Shown here: positions 57,392 to 64,000 of the stretch, piece by piece
Layout: each line of letters starts with the position of its first letter
How positions within the stretch are numbered: the stretch's first letter is position 1
NCBI RefSeq assembly: GCF_016056295.1
Contig: NZ_JAECZB010000075.1
Span: 55,620-119,619 of the forward strand
Length of the DNA stretch: 64,000 nt
Reading direction: 5' to 3'
From: Atlanticothrix silvestris CENA357
GTDB taxonomy: Bacteria > Cyanobacteriota > Cyanobacteriia > Cyanobacteriales > Nostocaceae
Made by a program: the position numbers and the translations under genes
The notes under the pieces: generated by a model
Databases searched by the model: none
Seen by the model: only the letters and a program-made list of their open reading frames with translations
What the model was told of the DNA's origin: nothing

Positions 57392-58213
57392 GAGCAAAAA
57401 CCCTAAACATTAAAGCTGTATTGAATCAAGCTTGTAGGAACTGCAAAGTAATTACTACTTTTTAAAATTGAATACTATGAAACAGCAAATATGATGTTAA
57501 TTCAAATCATGAAATTCATTTTCGCACCTCTCTAAAGTTAGATTTATTTTGTAACTTAAGGTAGAGATAACAAATTGTAAAATTCACGCTAAATGATACA
57601 TTTACTTAAGTGAGTAGAAATGTCAATATTTTTGTTCAATTTTGTTGTCAAAATCGGGTGAAGAATAGTTAATTGATACTTTTCGTATTTATAAGCGTTG
57701 ATACGCGATAATTCACGTTTTTGCCAGTCTTAACGCTAACAAACATCAACTGTAATCAACTTTGATTTTTAAACGTAAATTTAAATACTTTTGTTTCTGA
57801 GTATTTAGAACATAAATTAGGCGATCGCTCTGTGAGTCATTGAAGAGAAAAGGCTACAGAATAAGGGAAAGAACCTCGTAACCGCAATACTTTTGCCACA
57901 AGAATGGTTTCATCTGGCTTTTTTGATCTTGTAGTAAAAAGCTGGAGGGTAGGTCTATTTAATCAACTTGAGTACGGTAAACCGTATTTGTCCGTTAATT
58001 CACAAAGATTAATTTAATTGTTAAGTTAAGTTACATAAATTAGAATTTCCTGCAAAACTTACCATTATGAAGAACTTATGAACAGCGTTAGTATCCTCGG
58101 CATCAGAACAAAAGGTAGAATTTAAGTTGGTATTCAGTACACAGTAACCAATTTCTAGTTTCTGTGAAACTCCATCAGAAATAAGACTTAATTTAATATT
58201 TTTTAACATTCTC
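57392..58213. other. 822-bp spacer, no gene recognised
   Basis: AT-rich region between divergent GH65 remnant and the DUF2949 gene. I saw only a HIP1 octamer near 57820. No hairpins of note. Confidence 0.4.
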
Positions 58214-58399
58214 ATGAAAGCTACGGTGCAACTAATTCGGTTTTTAAATGAGGAGTTGGATATTCCAGTTAGCGCCATTTCTCTGGCTTCACGACATTGT
58301 GAGGAAACCCCCAACTACTTACCCATAGCCCTCTGGCAGTATGGGCTAGTGACACTGGATCAATTAGCTCAAATTTTTGACTGGCTAGAAACAATCTAA
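58214..58399 (+). CDS. DUF2949-family small protein
   Basis: A 61-residue protein: V-Q-L-I-R-F-L-N-E-E-L-D-I-P-V-S-A-I-S-L-A near the start and L-P-I-A-L-W-Q-Y-G-L-V-T-L-D-Q-L-A-Q-I-F-D-W-L at the end. This matches the cyanobacteria-restricted DUF2949 family of unknown function. No membrane segment. A dispersed hairpin repeat (58450-58478) lies between it and ftsH. Confidence 0.85.
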   Translation: MKATVQLIRFLNEELDIPVSAISLASRHCEETPNYLPIALWQYGLVTLDQLAQIFDWLETI

Positions 58400-58449
58400 G
58401 CTCTTGCTACCACTAAGAGTCCGTAGGGTAAAAACTTTAGTCTTTTTTT

Positions 58450-58478
58450 AAGCACTAAATTGCTGACTACGAACTTGC
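58450..58478. repeat. Dispersed hairpin repeat copy
   Basis: AAGCACTAAATTGCTGACTACGAACTTGC, a degenerate copy of the family seen at 60436-60460 and 60654-60702. Confidence 0.5.
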
Positions 58479-58516
58479 ATTTTCAACCGTTTTAATTTCA
58501 AGGATTGGTGACATTC

Positions 58517-60385
58517 ATGACAATCAAAGAACAGCCCAAGCCGCCACGGTTTCGGATCATCGCCAACATATTGCTGGCAGTATCAGGGTTATTTCTGCTC
58601 TTAAATCTGTTTTTGCCTAATTTATTTACTTCTGGCCCGGCTGGTGTGCCTTATAGCTTATTTATTCATCAAGTCCAAGAAGGGGAAGTTAGCAGAGTTT
58701 CTGTCGGTCAAAATCAGATTCGCTACCAACTAAAAACAGAAAACGCCGAGCCAGGGGCAGTATTTGTAACTACACCAATCTTTGATTTAGAATTACCCAA
58801 ACTTTTAGAATCAAAAGGAGTTGAGTTTGCCGCTGCGCCCCCGCCTAAGACTAACTGGTTAACGACCGTTGTGGGGTGGGTGATTCCGCCGCTGATTTTT
58901 GTTGCTATTTGGCAATTCTTTATCGCCCGTAGCGGTGGCGGTGGTAGTCAAGGTGTACTTTCTATTGGTAAAAGCAAAGCCAAAGTTTATGTTGAAGGTG
59001 ATGCAGCTAAAATCACTTTTACAGATGTAGCTGGGGTAGAAGAGGCAAAGACAGAGTTAGTAGAAATTGTAGATTTTCTCAAAACTCCAACACGTTTCAC
59101 CCAAATTGGAGCCAGGATTCCCAAAGGAGTTTTGTTGGTCGGGCCTCCAGGTACAGGTAAAACGCTTCTAGCTAAAGCCGTCGCCGGAGAAGCCGGAGTT
59201 CCATTCTTCAGTATTTCTGGTTCTGAGTTTGTGGAACTGTTTGTTGGTGTGGGTTCTTCTAGGGTGCGCGATTTGTTTGAGCAAGCTAAAAAACAAGCTC
59301 CCTGCATTGTATTTATTGATGAACTAGATGCCATTGGTAAATCTCGCAGCAGTAATGGTTTTTATGGCGGTAACGATGAGCGAGAACAAACCCTTAACCA
59401 ATTACTTACAGAAATGGACGGATTTGCTGTTGGCGATGCCACAGTGATTGTACTAGCAGCGACTAATCGTCCAGAAACTCTTGACCCAGCCTTACTGCGT
59501 CCGGGTCGCTTTGACCGCCAAGTGTTAGTAGATCGTCCTGATTTGTCGGGTCGTGAGGCAATTCTTAAAATTCACGCTCAAAAAGTGAAATTGGGAGATG
59601 ATGTAAACTTAAAAGCGATCGCCACTCGTACTCCTGGTTTTGCTGGGGCAGATTTAGCTAATTTAGTGAATGAAGCGGCATTATTGGCGGCTCGTAATCA
59701 ACGTCCAACAGTGGCTCAAGAAGACTTTGCCGAAGCAATTGAACGGGTAGTAGCAGGGTTAGAAAAGAAGAGCCGTGTATTGAACGAGACTGAGAAAAAG
59801 ATTGTTGCATACCATGAAGTTGGTCATGCAATGGTCGGGGCGCTAACAACAGGAAACGGTCGCGTAGAAAAGATTTCGATTATTCCCCGTGGGATGGCAG
59901 CTTTAGGCTATACCCTACAATTACCGACAGAAGACCGCTTTTTAATGAATGAAGCAGAATTGCGCGGTCAAATTGCGACTCTATTAGGTGGACGTTCTGC
60001 TGAAGAAATTGTGTTTAACAGTATTACAACAGGTGCTTCCAACGATTTGCAACGAGCAACTGACTTAGCAGAACGGATGGTAACAACTTACGGGATGAGC
60101 AAAGTTTTAGGGCCTTTAGCTTATCAACAGGGACAACAAGCAATGTTTTTAGGTAATGGCGCACCTAATCCTCGACGGGCGGTAAGTGAAGACACAGCCA
60201 AAGCCATTGATAGCGAAGTCAAAGAAATTGTGGACATTGCCCACAAACAAGCCCTAGAAATTCTCACACAAAATCGAGACTTATTAGAAGCGATCGCTAC
60301 TCAACTTTTGGAAACAGAAGTTATTGAAGGAGAGAAACTGCACAATCTACTCTCCCAAGTGCAACCTTTACCAGCTGCGGCTTAA
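58517..60385 (+). CDS. ftsH: ATP-dependent zinc metalloprotease FtsH
   Basis: A 622-residue FtsH from the ATG at 58517 (the frame opens at 58505). Two transmembrane helices (about 20-40 and 115-135), AAA+ domain with Walker A G-P-P-G-T-G-K-T (near 212) and Walker [12 protein letters not shown], second region of homology [20 protein letters not shown], and zinc-binding H-E-V-G-H (near 435). It degrades damaged membrane proteins such as photosystem II D1 in thylakoids, and soluble substrates. Which of the cyanobacterial FtsH paralogues is not certain. A strong terminator follows. Confidence 0.96.
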   Translation: MTIKEQPKPPRFRIIANILLAVSGLFLLLNLFLPNLFTSGPAGVPYSLFIHQVQEGEVSRVSVGQNQIRYQLKTENAEPGAVFVTTPIFDLELPKLLESKGVEFAAAPPPKTNWLTTVVGWVIPPLIFVAIWQFFIARSGGGGSQGVLSIGKSKAKVYVEGDAAKITFTDVAGVEEAKTELVEIVDFLKTPTRFTQIGARIPKGVLLVGPPGTGKTLLAKAVAGEAGVPFFSISGSEFVELFVGVGSSRVRDLFEQAKKQAPCIVFIDELDAIGKSRSSNGFYGGNDEREQTLNQLLTEMDGFAVGDATVIVLAATNRPETLDPALLRPGRFDRQVLVDRPDLSGREAILKIHAQKVKLGDDVNLKAIATRTPGFAGADLANLVNEAALLAARNQRPTVAQEDFAEAIERVVAGLEKKSRVLNETEKKIVAYHEVGHAMVGALTTGNGRVEKISIIPRGMAALGYTLQLPTEDRFLMNEAELRGQIATLLGGRSAEEIVFNSITTGASNDLQRATDLAERMVTTYGMSKVLGPLAYQQGQQAMFLGNGAPNPRRAVSEDTAKAIDSEVKEIVDIAHKQALEILTQNRDLLEAIATQLLETEVIEGEKLHNLLSQVQPLPAAA

Positions 60386-60435
60386 AGACTGCTTGGATTA
60401 GTTTTTTTTAGCATGTGTCCAAACGGATATCACCT

Positions 60436-60460
60436 AAGCACTAAAGTGCTTACTACCAAC
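60436..60460. repeat. Dispersed hairpin repeat copy
   Basis: AAGCACTAAAGTGCTT is a perfect palindrome, followed by ACTACCAAC; the copy sits immediately before the ftsH terminator. Confidence 0.55.
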
Positions 60461-60464
60461 TACT

Positions 60465-60495
60465 AGCGGAATCCTGACATCGGATTCCGCTTTTT
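60465..60495 (+). terminator. ftsH terminator
   Basis: A 10-bp stem (60465-60474 with 60482-60491), 7-nt loop, followed by T5. Confidence 0.85.
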
Positions 60496-60653
60496 CATGG
60501 CTATAGCGAATTTTATCTGGGGGTACAGTATTGCTGTGCCTCTTATAAAATCAATAGAGGCTATCGCAATTTCTTGAAACACATCGGGGAAGGCGTTGCT
60601 GGTATGGTGTAGAGGACTTTTCTCAACTCTTTAAAATCTCGTTGCTGGAGTTT

Positions 60654-60702
60654 GTAGTAAGCGCTTTAGTGTTGAGGAAACAAGGACTAAAGTCCTTACT
60701 AC
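60654..60702. repeat. Dispersed hairpin repeat, full-length copy
   Basis: Outer 8-bp arms GTAGTAAG/CTTACTAC (60654-60661 with 60695-60702) enclose GCGCTTTAGTG and the hairpin GGACTAAAGTCC. Part of the family with copies at 51801-51847, 58450-58478 and 60436-60460. Confidence 0.65.
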
Positions 60703-60794
60703 GAACTTGAGTTTAAAATTATTGTTTAGCTCAATAGGGGCGCTACGGTTTTAAACTAGTTAATTATTAACCTTATTGCTTTCAAGTACTGTCC

Positions 60795-62075
60795 ATGCAA
60801 CTCCTGAAAACAACCGACAAAGATTTTGATATTAAATTCAAAACCCTTGTGAGCGATCGCCGGGAAGCTACAGTTGATGTTAGTGGGACAGTACGAGATA
60901 TTCTCGCTGATGTAAAGGTGCGGGGAGATGCCGCAGTTAAAGACTATACTAGCCGCTTTGATCGTTACGATCTCCAGTCTTTGCGTTTAAGCGAAAGCTT
61001 AATTGCCGAACACGCAGCCCAATGTCCAGCCGATGTCAAAGCCGCCCTAGAACTAGCAGCCGAAAGAATAGGGGCTTTTCACAATAAACAATTACCCCAA
61101 GATATTGGTTACACCGACGCAGTAGGTGTAAAACTCGGCTTAAACTGGATAGCTCTGTCGCAAGTAGGAATTTACGTTCCGGGAGGACGGGCCAGCTATC
61201 CCAGTTCTGTGCTGATGAATGCTCTCCCTGCTAAAATAGCAGGTGTGGAAAGAATTGTGATGACAGTACCTACACCCCGCGGAGAGATTAATCCAGCAGT
61301 CTTAGCAGCTGCCCAAGTTGCTGGTGTAACAGAAATATATAGTATTGGTGGAGCGCAAGCGATCGCAGCTTTGGCTTATGGTACAGAAAGCATCATTCCT
61401 GTAAATAAAATTGTCGGCCCTGGTAATGCCTATGTTGCTGAAGCCAAACGTCAAGTATTTGGCACTGTTGGCATTGACAGCATCGCTGGGCCTTCCGAAA
61501 TTCTGGTGGTAGCCGATAACCAAAACAACCCAGATTGGATTGCTTGGGATTTACTATCCCAAGCAGAACACGATCCCAGCGCTCAGTCAATTCTGATTAC
61601 TGATTCTGAAAACTTTGCTCAACAAGTAATCGCGGCCATTGAGCAAATTCTCACAACCTTGCCCACTCAAGAAGTTGCTGGTGCTAGCTGGCAAAAGCAT
61701 GGTGCAGTAATTATTGTCAACGATTTAGCCCAAAGTATCCCACTGCTTAATCAGTTAGCTCCAGAACACTTGGAATTATGTATAGATAATCCCCAACTCC
61801 TGGCCAGTCAAATTAAGTGTGCTGGTAGCGTATTTTTAGGACGCTATACCCCAGAAGCAATTGGTGATTATTTAGGAGGGCCAAACCACGTACTACCTAC
61901 TGCCCGTTCTGCCCGCTTTGCTTCTGGCTTGAGTGTCTACGATTTTCTCAAGCGAATTACCTATTTGGAATGCAATCAACAAGCATTACAAAAAATAGGT
62001 CAAGCAGCCATTACTTTATCCCAAGCAGAAGGCTTACCTGCCCATGCTGGCAGTGTATCTGTGCGTCTGCAATAA
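60795..62075 (+). CDS. hisD: Histidinol dehydrogenase
   Basis: A 426-residue zinc enzyme catalysing the last two steps of histidine synthesis, histidinol to histidine with NAD. The signature V-G-P-G-N-A-Y-V-A-E-A-K, D-S-I-A-G-P-S-E-I, Q-A-E-H-D-P-S-A-Q-S and the C-terminal A-P-E-H-L-E-L (zinc and base residues) are all present. Length is normal. It is not in an operon with other his genes, typical of cyanobacteria. A MITE-like element follows 84 bp after its stop. Confidence 0.97.
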   Translation: MQLLKTTDKDFDIKFKTLVSDRREATVDVSGTVRDILADVKVRGDAAVKDYTSRFDRYDLQSLRLSESLIAEHAAQCPADVKAALELAAERIGAFHNKQLPQDIGYTDAVGVKLGLNWIALSQVGIYVPGGRASYPSSVLMNALPAKIAGVERIVMTVPTPRGEINPAVLAAAQVAGVTEIYSIGGAQAIAALAYGTESIIPVNKIVGPGNAYVAEAKRQVFGTVGIDSIAGPSEILVVADNQNNPDWIAWDLLSQAEHDPSAQSILITDSENFAQQVIAAIEQILTTLPTQEVAGASWQKHGAVIIVNDLAQSIPLLNQLAPEHLELCIDNPQLLASQIKCAGSVFLGRYTPEAIGDYLGGPNHVLPTARSARFASGLSVYDFLKRITYLECNQQALQKIGQAAITLSQAEGLPAHAGSVSVRLQ

Positions 62076-62158
62076 TTACAGCGTATTTCAGCTAAATGAA
62101 GTACACGCTTAGGGGCACAACATGTTCCCTACAATTATCTGTACTCATCAAGTTGCCA

Positions 62159-62305
62159 TAACGTGAGTTCGACAAGTTTTATTTGACCTCTCCCCCGCAG
62201 TGGGAGAGGTTTTGAAACCTTGATTTTTTCGTTCAAAACTAGGAAATTTTCTGCCCCTCTCCGCGTCGGAGAGGGGTTGGGGAGAGGTTCATCGAACTCA
62301 CGTTA
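62159..62305. mobile_element. 147-bp MITE-like element with 14-bp terminal inverted repeats
   Basis: Perfect terminal inverted repeats TAACGTGAGTTCGA (62159-62172) and TCGAACTCACGTTA (62292-62305). Inside are two hairpins: CCTCTCCC with GGGAGAGG (62187-62209) and a 10-bp CCCCTCTCCG with CGGAGAGGGG (62254-62276). No coding potential. Its right end recurs as a remnant at 43791-43818. Likely a non-autonomous transposable or intergenic repeat element. Confidence 0.7.
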
Positions 62306-62397
62306 AATCAACTTAATAACGCTTGTGGCTTTAAAGCTAAAAATGCTTTGATACAAGCATTGTTATGACCACTACTGGATACTTACTTCTATTGTGA

Positions 62398-62538
62398 AGC
62401 ACTGGCATAGGAAGATTTTTTAAAGAGATTAGCTCACTATATGAGGCACTACAGGAATCTAAAGAGTTTAATGATGCAGTAACTTTGACAAAAGACATCG
62501 CAACCATTATATCTATTCGATTTACTAAGCAAAATTAA
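62398..62538 (+). pseudogene. Possible gene remnant
   Basis: A 46-codon frame without a start codon ends at TAA 62536-62538. The peptide is protein-like (K-E-I-S-S-L-Y-E-A-L-Q-E-S-K-E-F-N-D-A-V-T-L-T-K), so it may be the C-terminal end of a decayed gene. Family unknown. It lies between the MITE-like element and the Tab2-like gene in an otherwise empty 390-bp stretch. Confidence 0.25.
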
Positions 62539-62699
62539 ACTGTTTAGGGAGCATTGCTATCAAATTTTAATGGATTTATATCTTAAGTATGGTGAAAATG
62601 TTCTGCGCGTACTGTGCGATCGCCTCAAGTTTGCGATCGCACAATTCATACTTTGATTGGACAATGCTAAATTTACTTTATCAGTAATCTCTAATTTAT

Positions 62700-63494
62700 A
62701 TGCATATATGGCAAGCTGATTTTTATCGCAGTCCGCAACAGGATGCATCTGGACAAATTTTATGGGAGTTGTTGCTTTGTAATCCGACTCGTAACTTTGA
62801 GTATGCAGCTACTTGTCCCCAGTCAGCAGCAAACTCAGATTGGGTTACTACTCAACTACAGTTAGCAGCTGGTGAAAATTTACCAGATGTAATTCAGGTG
62901 TTTCGTCCCCAGTCTTTGAGTTTAATTCAGGCCGCAGGTCAAAATTTAGGTATTAATGTGGAACCTAACCGTCGCACTTTGGCATTGAAGCAGTGGCTGC
63001 AAGAAAAACAATATCCTTTATCACTGGATAAACCACCGCCGATACCATTACCAGAAAATCTATGGGGAGAAGAATGGCGTTTTGCTACACTCCAGGCTGG
63101 CGAATTCGTAGATGTATTTATAGAACGCCCAATTCCGATTTTGTCTATGCCCGAATTTCTACAACCCATTAATTTAGGCTTAGCATCAACATTACCCGTC
63201 CCAGGTATAGTAATTTATGGTGGACGGCAATCAATGCGTTTAGCTCAATGGTTAGCTTCAGTACGCCCGGTAGCTTTAAACTACATAGCTGGTGCGCCTG
63301 ACGGCTTAGTTTTAGAAGCTGGTTTGATAGATAGATGGATTGTAGCGACTTTTGAAGATTCAGAGGTTGCTGCTGCTGCTAAAGTTTTTGAACAGCGAAA
63401 ACAGCAAAGCCAAGGGTTGCATTTTTTGTTGGTACAACCTGATGATTCCGGGATGACTTATAGTGGTTTTTGGTTATTGCGGGCGGAAAACTAA
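62700..63494 (+). CDS. Tab2/Atab2-type RNA-binding protein
   Basis: A 264-residue protein with the N-terminal I-W-Q-A-D-F-Y-R, G-Q-I-L-W-E-L-L-L, and the C-terminal W-I-V-A-T-F-E-D and G-F-W-L-L-R patterns of the Tab2 family. In algae and plants Tab2/Atab2 binds psaB mRNA and is required for photosystem I protein synthesis; cyanobacterial members probably have a related RNA role. The start at ATG 62700 is the only good candidate. Monocistronic, 624 bp from hisD. Confidence 0.9.
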   Translation: MHIWQADFYRSPQQDASGQILWELLLCNPTRNFEYAATCPQSAANSDWVTTQLQLAAGENLPDVIQVFRPQSLSLIQAAGQNLGINVEPNRRTLALKQWLQEKQYPLSLDKPPPIPLPENLWGEEWRFATLQAGEFVDVFIERPIPILSMPEFLQPINLGLASTLPVPGIVIYGGRQSMRLAQWLASVRPVALNYIAGAPDGLVLEAGLIDRWIVATFEDSEVAAAAKVFEQRKQQSQGLHFLLVQPDDSGMTYSGFWLLRAEN

Positions 63495-63680
63495 GTAATT
63501 TCTACTTTGCCTTACCTTAATTCGCGCCTGCTTCACCATTGTACTTTTTCAAACAAAGTTAGTTCAGAGTTTTCGATAAGTTTTTGAACTTGCTCAATCA
63601 TTATTAACTAACTAAAAATAGATGGGACTGGCGTATAAACTAATTCTTATGACTGCTGCGATCGCTAGCACCAATCTCAC

Positions 63681-63691
63681 GGGAGCATCCC
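63681..63691. mobile_element. Possible left end of the edge insertion sequence
   Basis: GGGAGCATCCC, itself a small hairpin, precedes the transposase-like frame by about 60 bp and resembles insertion-sequence ends I know from Nostoc. The other end lies outside the window, so this cannot be confirmed here. Confidence 0.35.
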
Positions 63692-63753
63692 AGTTTTTTG
63701 CAAAGAAGGTGAAAATCAGTCAGGATAAGTAAGACGAGTGCATTTACCTAGCA

Positions 63754-64000
63754 ATGACCCCAGAACAACAGCAAGCTCTTCAAGAACATATTCAGGCAAT
63801 CTCTAAAATATTGTACGAAGATACGTCAAAAGAAAAGCTCACAAACCTTGCAGGAATTGAAGAGGCAGTGCGAAGTCAAATGCAGAAGCACGTCACGCCA
63901 GAAGTAGGGGTTTTTTTATCGAAACAGTTACAGACACAAGAGCAGGGTATAAACGAAGACTAAAAAGCGAATGTCACGAAGATAAGCTGGGGAGGCTGGG
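63754..64000 (+). CDS. ISKra4-like transposase, N-terminal part with apparent -1 frameshift (cut by window edge)
   Basis: The 0 frame encodes 69 residues (63754-63963): A-L-Q-E-H-I-Q-A-I-S-K-I-L-Y-E-D-T, N-L-A-G-I-E-E-A-V-R-S-Q-M, H-V-T-P-E-V-G-V-F. This is the start I associate with ISKra4-type transposases. At 63912-63918 lies U-UUU-UUA, a canonical -1 slippery heptamer in phase with the 0 frame. Reading on in -1 gives I-E-T-V-T-D-T-R-A-G-Y-K-R-R-L-K-S and stays open to 64000, continuing the family pattern. So the full transposase is likely made by programmed frameshifting, or a one-base indel is the alternative. The window edge cuts the rest. Confidence 0.65.
63912..63918 (+). promoter_or_regulatory. 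Slippery heptamer for -1 frameshifting
   Basis: T-TTT-TTA in the 0 frame (codons TTT 63913-63915 and TTA 63916-63918). The -1 frame downstream is open to the window end. See the transposase entry. Confidence 0.55.

Overview
The window comes from a filamentous, probably heterocyst-forming cyanobacterium (Nostocales; Nostoc, Calothrix or Tolypothrix type). Evidence: a hetZ-patU pair (heterocyst differentiation and patterning), nblA (phycobilisome degradation), psbQ (photosystem II lipoprotein), two carboxysome shell ccmK genes, hemJ, Tab2- and Tic20-like proteins shared with chloroplasts, many GCGATCGC (HIP1) octamers, and short tandem heptamer repeats of Nostocales type between genes. Most of the window is chromosomal core or conserved cyanobacterial sequence. 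It is gene-sparse, with long AT-rich spacers that hold hairpins and small dispersed repeats.

Layout. 1-9 kb: start of a WecA/MraY-type sugar-phosphate transferase (cut by the window edge), glyA, a small Cys-rich protein, a Tic20-like protein, a FAH-family hydrolase, rpsF, a coiled-coil protein, a STAS protein, a DedA protein and argG. 9-16.5 kb: a PEP-CTERM exported protein, a large Tat-exported PhoX-type phosphatase, a small conserved protein next to an ABC1/UbiB kinase and PP2C phosphatase pair, and nblA. 17-22.4 kb: a Ser/Thr kinase, a solo HyuB-type hydantoinase subunit, a small exported protein and ccmK3-ccmK4. 22.4-27 kb: a structured spacer, hetZ, patU and a CRP-family regulator. 27-36.7 kb: M61 peptidase, a fused amino-acid ABC transporter with its ATPase, hemJ, a beta-lactamase-like hydrolase, an alpha/beta hydrolase without the usual nucleophile, a DAO-family oxidase and psbQ. 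37-43 kb: a small conserved protein, a DCC/AraC/Rieske-oxygenase cluster, aldo/keto reductase, Dps and pirin. 43.8-52 kb: sugar-type ABC ATPase, FAD monooxygenase, SSB, DUF202 protein, a VapBC-like pair, a double ABC ATPase for peptides, a two-gene aspartyl-protease-like module and a saccharopine-dehydrogenase-like enzyme. 54-64 kb: two tandem MscS channels, a truncated GH65 phosphorylase, a DUF2949 protein, FtsH, HisD, a Tab2-like protein and, at the right edge, the start of an insertion sequence.

Points that stand out: the edge insertion sequence carries a U_UUU_UUA slippery heptamer, and the -1 frame is open to the window end, which fits a transposase made by programmed frameshifting; a 135-nt nested inverted repeat and an orphan terminator lie between ccmK4 and hetZ; a 147-bp MITE-like element has perfect 14-bp terminal inverted repeats and a remnant copy elsewhere; a dispersed GTAGTAAG hairpin family is present; the GH65 gene is broken exactly beside the MscS pair; and the two ccmK genes have related leader elements. 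No tRNA, rRNA or CRISPR array was recognised. Family assignments are by eye from motifs, with no database search.
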